Source: UBA3103 sp002365855
GTDB lineage: Bacteria > Bacillota > Desulfotomaculia > Desulfotomaculales > Pelotomaculaceae
DNA: 31,164 nucleotides
Direction of reading: 5' to 3'
NCBI GenBank assembly: GCA_030627625.1
Contig: DAOURR010000023.1
Location: forward strand, 1 to 31,164
Part shown: piece after piece, positions 1-7,388 of the stretch
Position numbering within the stretch: position 1 is the first letter of the stretch
Layout of the letters: each line of letters opens with the position of its first letter
Made by a program: the position numbers and the translations under genes
The notes under the pieces: model-generated
The model's input: the letters and a program-made list of their open reading frames with translations, nothing else
Database searches by the model: none
What the model was told of the DNA's origin: nothing

Positions 1-6
1 AAGGGT

Positions 7-291
7 ATGACTTTTGTTCAGATGTTAAAAGAAAAAGAACACCATGATGACCAAGTTCAAAAAACAGAAGATGACCAAGTTCAAAAAACAGAAGATGACC
101 AAGTTCAAAAGACAGAAAAGGTAAGTAAAATGAATGAAAATAAGGGTGTTAAAAAGGGCATCTACGTAGAACGTAAAAACGAAAATTCAGAAAAGGCCCA
201 AAGCCAAGGGGCGGCTGATAAAGATAACCCTGGCAGCAAGGACCAAAACAGGGATGAATCAAAAAGCGAGGGCAGGCAAAACAAAAGCTAA
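7..291 (+). CDS. Charged low-complexity protein with three DDQVQKTE repeats (possibly 5'-truncated)
   Basis: Not recognised. The 94-residue frame is almost entirely polar and charged (Lys, Glu, Asp, Gln, Asn). It has no membrane segment, no cysteine and no predicted fold that I can name. Residues about 14-37 are three exact copies of an 8-residue unit, DDQVQKTE, encoded by a 24-bp tandem repeat. The rest is a Lys/Glu/Ser-rich tail, so it is probably intrinsically disordered. An AAGGG lies only one base before the ATG, too close for a good ribosome binding site. The real start may therefore lie upstream of the window, making this the C-terminal tail of a longer protein. A strong terminator follows about 45 bases after the stop, so this is the last gene of its transcript. 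That it is coding is supported by the repeat keeping frame; the function is unknown. Confidence 0.5.
   Translation: MTFVQMLKEKEHHDDQVQKTEDDQVQKTEDDQVQKTEKVSKMNENKGVKKGIYVERKNENSEKAQSQGAADKDNPGSKDQNRDESKSEGRQNKS
46..117 (+). repeat. Tandem repeat, three 24-bp units
   Basis: Three head-to-tail 24-bp units at 46-69, 70-93 and 94-117. Units 1 and 2 are identical and unit 3 differs by a single A-to-G (AAAAAACAG versus AAAAGACAG), which is silent (Lys). The unit length is a multiple of three, so copy-number change would lengthen or shorten the protein without breaking its frame. Confidence 0.9.
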
Positions 292-335
292 CATGACAGG
301 TAAAATCCAATCCACCCGATCTAGACTTGAACCCT

Positions 336-360
336 AAGGGCGCCGTTCGGCGCCCTTCTT
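336..360 (+). terminator. Rho-independent terminator, probably shared by convergent genes
   Basis: A perfect 9-bp GC-rich stem (AAGGGCGCC / GGCGCCCTT, 336-344 with 349-357) closes a GTTC loop and is followed by CTTCTTAT. It ends the transcript of the repeat protein. It also lies between two convergent genes, 29 bases past the stop of the minus-strand DUF441 gene, so it may serve both. Confidence 0.75.
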
Positions 361-385
361 ATATTGCAAAGCGCATAATTAGAAT

Positions 386-862
386 TTACTTCAAGCAGCT
401 CATTGCCTGCATAAATACAGCAGTTACCGCCGCCGCCATCACAGGGCCGCAGGGCATGCCTCTAAAAAGAAGTATCCCCACCACAGTTCCCGCAGTTAAG
501 CCGAAGACGATCTCCGGATTGGCGTTCATCAGGTTAAGGCCGTCCCCATTGAGTTTTGTGGCCAGTGCCCCCGCCGTAAAGGCCAAAACTCCTTTTAAAG
601 ATGCTACGGAGTAAAGGTCCTTTCGGGTGAGTTTTTCAGTAGCTACAGGTGTCAGAATATACAGCATCAATAGGACAAGTCCTATTTCCAGACTGCGGCT
701 CTCAAGTATAGGCAGGATGATGTGGTCGAGGTTGAAATATCTGATGCTCAACAGAATACATGTGGAGGTAACGACAAGGTTAGAGCGTCCGAACAGGCCC
801 AAAAAGAGCAGTGAGATTAAAACTATCTCTGATGTACTAATACTAATTATCGGGTTATTCAC
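386..862 (-). CDS. DUF441 / UPF0756 family integral membrane protein
   Basis: A 158-residue, very hydrophobic protein with about four membrane segments (residues near 10-35, 58-72, 85-105 and 120-155). It matches the DUF441 (YeaL-type, UPF0756) family in length, in the Gly/Ala-rich C-terminal pair of helices and in the GRSNLVV and TRKDL loops. The family role is unknown; it sits in the cytoplasmic membrane. The start is GTG: the frame is closed by TGA just upstream, and GGAG lies about ten bases before the GTG. A nearby ATG with the same ribosome binding site is out of frame and stops after five codons. It is monocistronic and convergent with the upstream repeat protein. Family assignment rests on recalled sequence pattern, not a search. 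Confidence 0.8.
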   Translation of the reverse strand: MNNPIISISTSEIVLISLLFLGLFGRSNLVVTSTCILLSIRYFNLDHIILPILESRSLEIGLVLLMLYILTPVATEKLTRKDLYSVASLKGVLAFTAGALATKLNGDGLNLMNANPEIVFGLTAGTVVGILLFRGMPCGPVMAAAVTAVFMQAMSCLK

Positions 863-924
863 CTGGGATCATCTCCATTAATACCGGTGGCACCCATTAA
901 GACAATACTAGGAGGGGTGCAATC

Positions 925-960
925 GTGAGCAACTGCAGACTTTTAAGCCAGTATGCTTAA
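925..960 (+). CDS. Possible 11-codon leader peptide
   Basis: A strong AGGAGGGG (910-917) is followed eight bases later by GTG and an 11-residue frame, MSNCRLLSQYA, then TAA. The ribosome binding site is better than those of many real genes in this window, yet nothing longer follows in frame. It precedes a possible hairpin with a T run (1042-1078) and then the thioesterase gene, so a leader-peptide or attenuator arrangement is conceivable. Chance occurrence is equally possible. Confidence 0.2.
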   Translation: MSNCRLLSQYA

Positions 961-1041
961 TGATTTACTTGTTACTATTTTATTGATAAGATATGCCTGA
1001 AGGACCAAAATATCACAGCGCAGGACAAAGGTTTTTGCCGG

Positions 1042-1078
1042 CCGGCTTCAAAATTTAGTCAGAACCGGAAGGTTTTTT
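1042..1078 (+). terminator. Possible intrinsic terminator or attenuator
   Basis: CCGGCTTC (1042-1049) can pair with GAACCGG (1062-1068) with one bulged C and a 12-base loop. A run of six T follows at 1073-1078, four bases after the stem. The distance to the T run and the bulge make it weaker than the other terminators here. It lies between the small leader-like frame and the thioesterase start at 1130. Confidence 0.35.
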
Positions 1079-1129
1079 ATTGACTGAACGTGAATATCTG
1101 TTTCAAAAAATTGATATGGAGGGGAAAAA

Positions 1130-1531
1130 ATGGCCAAGAAATTAGAAGTAGGCATCGAGGGTGAGGCCAGGGATGCCGTAACTAACCAAAACACTGCCGT
1201 GGCTTACGGCAACACCGTGGTAAACGTTTATGCATCACCGGCCATGATTGGCCTGATGGAAAAAGCAGCACTGTCATCTGTGCTGCCCTGTTTGGAAGAA
1301 GGTATAACCACGGTAGGCACGAGGTTTGAAGTAAAACACCTGGCCGCAACCCCTGTGGGCATGAACGTTGTTGCCCGCTCTTGCCTGTCTGAAGTTGATG
1401 GTAAAAGGCTGCTTTTCGAGGTGCAGGCCTGGGATGATAAGGAATTAATCGGGACTGGCGTCCACGAGCGCTTCATCGTTAAGCTTGAAAGTTTTCTGAA
1501 GAGGACAGCTAGTAAAGTGCAGAACAGCTAA
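1130..1531 (+). CDS. Hot-dog-fold thioesterase of the FlK (fluoroacetyl-CoA thioesterase-like) family
   Basis: A 133-residue single-domain hot-dog protein that should hydrolyse a small acyl-CoA in the cytoplasm. It aligns with FlK of Streptomyces cattleya at a constant offset of six. The FlK catalytic residues Thr42, Glu50 and His76 correspond to Ser36 (in YASPAM), Glu44 (in GLMEKAA) and His70 (in VKHLAATPVGM). Family signatures HLAATPVGM and GTGVHERFIV are both present. Ser in place of Thr is expected for relatives not devoted to fluoroacetate, so the substrate is unknown. The start is ATG with GGAGGGG six bases upstream. The next gene starts 72 bases after its stop and could be co-transcribed. 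Family call is confident; physiological substrate is not. Confidence 0.82.
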   Translation: MAKKLEVGIEGEARDAVTNQNTAVAYGNTVVNVYASPAMIGLMEKAALSSVLPCLEEGITTVGTRFEVKHLAATPVGMNVVARSCLSEVDGKRLLFEVQAWDDKELIGTGVHERFIVKLESFLKRTASKVQNS

Positions 1532-1603
1532 AAAAGCAGGCAAGATTTATCATCCCTCTGCTATAATAGATAAAGAGGATAATTCCGGTTTGGGAGCTAT
1601 GCC

Positions 1604-1819
1604 ATGACCATCAAGCTGTTCATTAAGACAGAAACCAAAAAAGGCTTAAATAAAGAAATCGTAAAAATTACCTGGGGAGCCATGAACAACGCCGGCAGAA
1701 TTTTTTATTCCCACACTGAATTAATGGACGTAGAGGACTTTGGTAAATTTAAGGAGTTGTTTGTTTCGGTTGGACTGGATGACGAAAAAAGGGTGGATAC
1801 AGGCCGCGCTATATTTTGA
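1604..1819 (+). CDS. Small conserved-looking protein of unknown function (71 aa)
   Basis: Not recognised. The 71-residue product begins MTIKLFIKTETKKG and contains an alternating hydrophobic/basic N-terminal half that looks like beta strands, followed by an acidic helix (residues about 42-60). There is no cysteine, signal peptide or membrane segment. The start is ATG with GGGAG seven bases before it. It sits between the thioesterase and the phosphoesterase on the same strand, 60 bases ahead of the latter, so it may belong to the same transcript. Codon use and the good ribosome binding site argue that it is real; no function can be inferred. Confidence 0.6.
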   Translation: MTIKLFIKTETKKGLNKEIVKITWGAMNNAGRIFYSHTELMDVEDFGKFKELFVSVGLDDEKRVDTGRAIF

Positions 1820-1879
1820 ATCTAACGGGAGCGGAAATGCAGTATAGGGTTTAAACTGGCGTGACGGGGAGGGCTACAT

Positions 1880-2673
1880 ATGCGCCTGTTATATCTCAGT
1901 GACACCCACATTCAGAGAGGAAGGCCTGCCCGGCGCAAGGATGATTTTTTTAAAGCGCTTTTAAAAAAGTTCACAGAGGTAGTCAGCCTTTGCCGGAAGC
2001 TTGAAGTTGATTATGTCATCCACGGGGGAGATCTTTTCGATCAGCCAAAGCCCGACCAGGGTTCAATAGACCTGTTCTGCCGCTTTTTGAGGGAACTGGA
2101 TCTGCCGGTATATTGTGTTGCAGGTAATCACGACCTGATCGAACAACAGTTGGAGAGCCTTGAAAATACCGCCCTGGGCTATCTGTCCAGAAATCACCTG
2201 GTGAAACTAATTCAGCCCGGAGAAAGAATATACCTGAACATTAATGGCTGCGTTATCCAGCTCAGCGGCCAGCATTTCTACCGGGGTATTGACCGCCTTA
2301 AGAATAGTGACAGCTATATTGTGAAAAAAAGCACTGTGACGTAGCCATTCACGTTGTCCATGGTATGCTGCTGCCTAAGCCCTTTTCCGACAAGGTCCCC
2401 TGTACCCGAATATCCGAGGTGGTCGGCACCGAGGCGGATTATACCCTCGGGGCACACGCTCACCTGGGGTACCATGAATTTACCTGCGGCAAGTATTTCC
2501 TGAATCCCGGCGCTTTTGCACGGCTGACAAATTTACAAAAGGAAATAGTGAGGGTTCCAAAGGTGCTTTTTATGGACTTCTCGGGAGAGTCCAGGTACAG
2601 TTTCATTCCTTTGACAACTGCGCGCCCGGGTCTTGAAGTGATGGACATCATAGAAACCGGGCTTAACTGCTAA
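1880..2673 (+). pseudogene. SbcD/Mre11-like metallophosphoesterase, broken by a -1 frameshift
   Basis: Two adjacent frames together make one calcineurin-like phosphoesterase of about 264 residues. The first frame (1880-2344) carries the metal motifs SDTHI (Asp8, His10), GGDLFD (Asp51) and GNHD (Asn83, His84). The second carries the later histidine motifs, HVVHGM and GAHAH, plus the NPGA motif. Reading 2329 onward in the -1 frame gives continuous homologous sequence (KKHCDVAIHVVHGM), so one base appears missing in the 7-A run at 2324-2330; otherwise TAG ends translation at 2344. The family acts as a nuclease or phosphodiesterase on DNA or nucleotides with two metal ions. The start is ATG behind GGGGAGGG. 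With addBA nearby it may belong to a DNA-repair neighbourhood, though no SbcC partner is visible. It could be a sequencing error rather than a dead gene. Confidence 0.8.
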
Positions 2674-2687
2674 ACAAAGATATAATT

Positions 2688-2720
2688 AATAAATCCTCCG
2701 CAGTGGAGGATTTATTTTTT
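2688..2720 (+). terminator. Bidirectional intrinsic terminator
   Basis: A perfect 12-bp stem (2688-2699 with 2705-2716, core AAATCCTCC / GGAGGATTT) has a 5-base loop and runs into TATTTTTT. It lies between the convergent phosphoesterase and formyltransferase genes and probably ends both transcripts. The T run is better on the plus strand. Confidence 0.85.
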
Positions 2721-2728
2721 CGCGTTAT

Positions 2729-3658
2729 TTAAATAAACCGTTCACCTTTTTTCACATTGAACTTTTCCACCCACAGTTCCGCTGGTATTTTTTCGCGTCC
2801 AACCTGCAGTGTCTTCAGGCGAAGTATCCCCCTGCCGGTGGCTACCAGCGGACCCTGGCCATCAACGGTCTCTAAGATCACTCCTGGCTCTGCTCCTTCT
2901 GTATTGGCATTTGCCTCAGGCGGGTGCGATTCCAAAACAACCACTTTATCTCCCCTGAAAGTCGTGCCTGCGCCGGGGATGGGCATACAGCCCCTTACCA
3001 GGTTGTAGATATGTTGCGCTGCCTGCCTCCAGTCCACAGCAGCGTCTTTTTCTTTCAGTACGGACTGGTATGAAGCCAGGCGAGGGTCCTGAGGGATACG
3101 GGGTGCCCGTCCTTCACGTATCAGCTTCACCGCTTCCGCCACCAGTCTCACACCAAGCGGGTATAGTTTTTTAAAGTAAAGGCTGGCTGTGGTGTCATCC
3201 TGCCCGATCGGCACGCTTTCCTGCAAAATGATATCACCGGTATCGACTCCCTCATCGATATAGTGAATGCTAACCCCAGTTTCCTTCTCTCCGCAAATAA
3301 CAGCCCAGGCTATGGCTGCGCCGCCGCGGTATTTTGGCAGAAGGGAGGGATGGTAATTAATCCCCCCAAGAGAGGCGAGATCAATAATTTCTTTAGGAAC
3401 GAAGCTCGTGACAAACGCCAGTACCAGAAGGTCAGGCGCTAATTCTTTCACCCAGTTATATACTTCTTCGCCCCGCAGGCGGCGGGTCTGGAGCAGTGGA
3501 AGACCTAGCTCTAAAGCCAGCTCTTTGGTGGGGTTCGGTTTTTTTGCTCCGGGAATATCAGGTATGGTGATAACACCAGCTACCTTTTCGCCCTGTTCTA
3601 TAAGAGCCTGCAGGCAATCCCTGCCAAAAGGGGCTTGTCCGATTACAAGGATCCGCAT
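2729..3658 (-). CDS. Formyltransferase family protein (Fmt-like)
   Basis: A 309-residue two-domain protein of the 10-formyltetrahydrofolate-dependent formyltransferase family. The N-terminal catalytic domain (about 1-200) has the Asn-His-Asp triad as Asn101 and His103 in NYHPSLLPKYRGG and Asp139 in EGVDTGD. A C-terminal beta-barrel domain (about 205-305) follows. Length matches methionyl-tRNA formyltransferase, but the loop that grips initiator tRNA in E. coli Fmt (the PDRPAGRGKK region) is shorter and altered here (PDIPGAKKPNPTK). There is also no def, priA or rsmB beside it. It may be a second, non-tRNA formyltransferase, for example acting on a sugar nucleotide or amine, or a divergent Fmt. 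The start is ATG with AGGAGG upstream. It is a single gene, divergent from addB. Confidence 0.72.
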   Translation of the reverse strand: MRILVIGQAPFGRDCLQALIEQGEKVAGVITIPDIPGAKKPNPTKELALELGLPLLQTRRLRGEEVYNWVKELAPDLLVLAFVTSFVPKEIIDLASLGGINYHPSLLPKYRGGAAIAWAVICGEKETGVSIHYIDEGVDTGDIILQESVPIGQDDTTASLYFKKLYPLGVRLVAEAVKLIREGRAPRIPQDPRLASYQSVLKEKDAAVDWRQAAQHIYNLVRGCMPIPGAGTTFRGDKVVVLESHPPEANANTEGAEPGVILETVDGQGPLVATGRGILRLKTLQVGREKIPAELWVEKFNVKKGERFI

Positions 3659-3871
3659 GGGATCTCCTCCTAAACTCCATTTTTGGCCTTAAATACCTTA
3701 TATCTTCTGCAAGGCTGCAGCAATATCCTTTAATTTTAGTTCCAAAACGGCCTGAAACGGACCTTTGAACCAACGGGAGGTTTGTTTTATTTGATGATCT
3801 GAAGGATTTTACACTTTAGTGAGGGAATTGGTAATTACTACACTAACTTGGGAAGCAGGGGGATGTTCTTT

Positions 3872-3899
3872 TTGCTTCCTTAAAAGTGATAAATATACT
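3872..3899 (+). promoter_or_regulatory. Candidate sigma-A promoter for addB-addA
   Basis: TTGCTT (3872-3877), a 16-base spacer and TATACT (3894-3899) predict a transcript starting near 3906, just ahead of the GGGGGG ribosome binding site and TTG at 3924. It lies inside the upstream extension of the open frame, which argues against the 5'-most possible start of addB. Confidence 0.4.
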
Positions 3900-3923
3900 A
3901 GTTGTTATTGGGGGGTGCAGCCC

Positions 3924-6900
3924 TTGACCCTGCGTTTTATAATCGGCCGGGCCGGTACCGGAAAGACCAGCACATGTCTTAATGAAATGCGGGAGGAACT
4001 CTTGACGCGTCCATCCGGACCCCCGCTGATCCTTCTGGTGCCGGAACAGGCGACATTTCAAACCGAATACGCCCTGGCCGCCGCCCCCGGCCTTAAAGGT
4101 TTTATCCGGGCTCAGGTATTGAGCTTCCGGCGCCTGGCCTACCGGGTGCTGCAGGAGGCAGGAGGGGCAGCAAGGGCTCATATCGGTGAGCTGGGTAAAC
4201 GTATGCTCCTGCGCAGGTTACTGGAACAGAGCCGGGGAGAACTGAAGGTTTTTCAACGGTCAGCCGGACTTCCTGGCTTTGCCGACACCCTGGCCAGGTC
4301 TTTAGCAGAGATCAAAACTTACTGCATAGGTGCAGATGACTTGGCCATGGCTGCAACAGCCCTGCAGGGTCGCGGGGCGAGCCTTTTGGCTGATAAAATT
4401 AATGATTTGATTTTAATGTACGATGCCCTGGAAGAAGTGCTGGCTGACCGCTTCACAGACCCGGACGACTACTTGAATCTCCTGGCAGACCGGCTGGAAC
4501 TGTCTTGCGCGGCCCATGGCGGAGAGGTTTGGGTGGACGGCTTTTCCGGCTTCACACCGCAGGAGTACCGGGTGCTTGCTGCCCTGCTCCGTAACGCCCG
4601 GAGGGTAAATATAACCCTCTGCGCCGGCATTAATTTCTTGGGAGGCGCCGTTGACGAGACAGGTCTGTTTTATCCTGTCCGGGAGACATATGACATCCTC
4701 TGTGAGATGGCCGCCAGGGAGCGTGTTAACGTGGAGCGGCCATTGTCCCTTGACACCGCAAAACGTTACTTTAGCCGGGATATTGCTCACCTCGAAAAGA
4801 GCTTTTTTGTTCACCCGGCGGCTCCTCTTGCCGATTCCGGAGAAGGGGTGGTCCTGGCTGCGGCGGCTAACCAAATGGCTGAAGTTGAGGGGGTGGCCCG
4901 GGAGATAACCTCTCTGTGCCGGGACAGGGGCTACCGCTACCGTGACATAATCGTCCTTTTAAGGGACATTGACGCTTACGCCGCTATTATCAGCTGCGTT
5001 TTTGCCGATTACGACATACCTGTATTTATTGACCAGAAGAGGCCGGTGCTGCACCATCCGCTTGTTGAAACCGTCCGGGCGGCACTCGAGGTTGTATCCG
5101 GGGACTGGTCTTTCGATCCTGTTTTCCGCTTCTTAAAGACCGACCTTTTTCCTCTTGCCAGGGAAGAGGTGGACCTGTTGGAGAACTACGTACTTGCCCA
5201 TGGTATCAGGGGGAGCAGGTGGACCGACGGCAGGCCGTGGGAATATAGAAGGAGGCTTACCCTGGAGGAAGACCGGGAAATCTCTGAAACTGAAGCGGGA
5301 TACCTGGAGGAGATAAACTGCATCCGGAGTCAGGCAGTTGCTCCACTTGCAGCTTTTCAGAAATCTGTCCGGCAGGCAGGCTGCGTTCGGGACATTACTC
5401 TCGCCCTGTTTGTCCTCCTGGAAGATCTGAAGGTCCAGGAACAACTGGAAAGTTGGAGCGTCAGGGCATTTGAGGAGGGTAAACTGGAGGTCTCCCGGGA
5501 GCATGCCCAGGTTTGGGACGGTCTGACAGCCCTGTTTGACCAGGTAGTTGAGGCATTAGGCGACGAGGTCTTAACCGTTCGGGATTTCTCAGCTGTTTTA
5601 GACACAGGGTTTGAAAGCATGCGCCTCGGTCAAATTCCACCAGGACTTGATCAGGTCGTGGTGGGATCCCTGGAGCGCTCCCGAAGTCCGGAGGCAAGGG
5701 CAGCTTTTATCATGGGTGTGAATGAGGGTATTTTTCCAGCAAGGTTTGTGGAGAAGGGTCTTCTATCGGAGGGTGAAAGGGAAAGGCTGCAGGCGATAGG
5801 CCTGAACCTTGCGCCGGGGTCCAGGCGAAAAATATTTGATGAACAGTATCTGGTTTACATAGCTGTTAGCCGTTCGTCGGAGAAGCTTTATTTGAGTTAT
5901 CCGCTTGCGAATGAAGAAGGCGGGGCCATGATTCCTTCATCAGTAGTAGCCCGGGTTAAGGAACTGCTGCCTGGTATTAGTGAGACGGCCTGGCTGGTGG
6001 AACCGGGGGCGGGTGCGGACGACCTCGAGTTTGTCACCCATCCGGGCCGCACGCTCTCTTACCTGGTCGGCCGGATTAGAGAAGCAAAAGCCGGGCGCAG
6101 GATCAACCCGCTCTGGTGGCACGTTTATTCCTGGTACGCGGGGAGTGCCCGCCGCAATGAGTGTGCCCTGGCACTATCGGGACTGTTTTCCGACAACCGG
6201 GAAAAAAGGCTGCATGCCGGCATAGGCAGGGCACTGTACGGGCGAACCTTAAAAACCAGCGTATCAGGGCTGGAGAAGTTCCGAGCGTGCCCTTTTGCGC
6301 ATTTTCTGGACAAGGGGCTGAGGCTTAAGGAACGGGCTATTTTTAAGTTGGGTGCGCCTGACCTGGGTCAGTTTTTTCATGCCGCCCTGAAGCTTTTTGG
6401 AGAGCGCATCCAGGAACAGGGGTTAGACTGGGGGCAGTTGGACAGAGAGCGGTGCTCGTCAATAGCGGGAGAGGTGGTTGACCTGTTGGTACCGCGGCTT
6501 CAGAGCGAGATTCTGTTGAGTACGGCCCGCCGCCGCTACCTGACCGTCAAATTAAAGAAGACTGTGCAGCGGGTTACTCAGGTTCTGTCCGAGCATTCCA
6601 GGCGGGGCAGTTTCCGGCCGGTAGGTCTGGAACTGTCTTTTGGACCGGGCGGAGATCTACCGGGGGTAACATTTGTCCTTCCCGACGGCGGGGAGATGGT
6701 TCTGACCGGACAGATTGACCGTGTTGACGCAGCCAGGTCCGGCGAAGAGTTCTACCTCAGGATTATTGACTACAAGTCCGGCAAAATGACGATAAAGCTT
6801 TCAGATATTTACCATGGTTTGAAACTGCAGCTGTTAACCTACCTGGATGTGGCGCTGCGGCACGCGCGAACTCTGATTGGCTCGGAAGGTCTGCCCGGAG

Positions 6901-7388
6901 CCGTGCTGTACTTCCGGATGGACGACCCCCTGGTCAGGGCAAATGGCCAAATACCGGAGGGTGAAGAGTTGGAGCAGAAGATCCTGAGGGAGTTTCGCAT
7001 GACAGGCATGGTTCTGGCCGATCAGTCGGTAGCCAGGTTAATGGACTTCGGCATGGAGGGAGATTCAGATCTGATCCCTGTAATCATCAATAAGGATGGA
7101 GACCTGGGCGCCAGGTCAAGCGTCCTGACCCGGGAGCAGTTTGAGCTGCTGAGAGTTTACCTGCGCTACCAGCTTATATCCGCAGGCAGCGATATTGTCG
7201 GTGGGGTGGTGGACATATCCCCGTACCGGCGAGGTTCTTTCCGTTCCTGCCAGTACTGTTCTTTCAAGCCGGTATGCAAGTTTGACATTCTGATGGGAGG
7301 AAACGTCTACCGGCAGGTCCAGGCAGAAGGCGACAAAGCTGTGTGGAGCAGGCTGACAGTCTGGTCGGGGGGTGAAACAATTGAGTAA
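3924..7388 (+). CDS. addB: ATP-dependent helicase/deoxyribonuclease subunit B (AddB)
   Basis: AddB subunit of the AddAB complex, which processes double-strand breaks for RecA-dependent repair in the cytoplasm. From the TTG start it is 1154 residues, close to the 1166 of B. subtilis AddB. It opens with MTLRFIIGRAGTGKT (Walker A, residues 8-15). The C-terminal RecB-type nuclease has GQIDRVD near residue 930 and IDYKSGK near 947. Four cysteines for the 4Fe-4S clasp are present: one in RACPF (near 788) and CQYCSFKPVC near 1107-1116, with the family spacing. The frame stays open up to 3819, but the 35 extra residues do not resemble the family and contain a candidate promoter. TTG follows GGGGGG by eight bases. 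Its 3' end overlaps addA by eight bases, implying translational coupling. Confidence 0.95.
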   Translation: MTLRFIIGRAGTGKTSTCLNEMREELLTRPSGPPLILLVPEQATFQTEYALAAAPGLKGFIRAQVLSFRRLAYRVLQEAGGAARAHIGELGKRMLLRRLLEQSRGELKVFQRSAGLPGFADTLARSLAEIKTYCIGADDLAMAATALQGRGASLLADKINDLILMYDALEEVLADRFTDPDDYLNLLADRLELSCAAHGGEVWVDGFSGFTPQEYRVLAALLRNARRVNITLCAGINFLGGAVDETGLFYPVRETYDILCEMAARERVNVERPLSLDTAKRYFSRDIAHLEKSFFVHPAAPLADSGEGVVLAAAANQMAEVEGVAREITSLCRDRGYRYRDIIVLLRDIDAYAAIISCVFADYDIPVFIDQKRPVLHHPLVETVRAALEVVSGDWSFDPVFRFLKTDLFPLAREEVDLLENYVLAHGIRGSRWTDGRPWEYRRRLTLEEDREISETEAGYLEEINCIRSQAVAPLAAFQKSVRQAGCVRDITLALFVLLEDLKVQEQLESWSVRAFEEGKLEVSREHAQVWDGLTALFDQVVEALGDEVLTVRDFSAVLDTGFESMRLGQIPPGLDQVVVGSLERSRSPEARAAFIMGVNEGIFPARFVEKGLLSEGERERLQAIGLNLAPGSRRKIFDEQYLVYIAVSRSSEKLYLSYPLANEEGGAMIPSSVVARVKELLPGISETAWLVEPGAGADDLEFVTHPGRTLSYLVGRIREAKAGRRINPLWWHVYSWYAGSARRNECALALSGLFSDNREKRLHAGIGRALYGRTLKTSVSGLEKFRACPFAHFLDKGLRLKERAIFKLGAPDLGQFFHAALKLFGERIQEQGLDWGQLDRERCSSIAGEVVDLLVPRLQSEILLSTARRRYLTVKLKKTVQRVTQVLSEHSRRGSFRPVGLELSFGPGGDLPGVTFVLPDGGEMVLTGQIDRVDAARSGEEFYLRIIDYKSGKMTIKLSDIYHGLKLQLLTYLDVALRHARTLIGSEGLPGAVLYFRMDDPLVRANGQIPEGEELEQKILREFRMTGMVLADQSVARLMDFGMEGDSDLIPVIINKDGDLGARSSVLTREQFELLRVYLRYQLISAGSDIVGGVVDISPYRRGSFRSCQYCSFKPVCKFDILMGGNVYRQVQAEGDKAVWSRLTVWSGGETIE

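Noticed and set aside
2324..2331. Programmed -1 ribosomal frameshift site in the phosphoesterase
   Set aside because: The heptamer is out of phase with the 0-frame codons, no clear stimulatory stem follows, and the family normally uses one continuous frame; an indel explains it better.
3819..3923. 35-residue N-terminal extension of AddB
   Set aside because: It contains a candidate promoter and does not look like the family; the conserved N terminus begins at TTG 3924.
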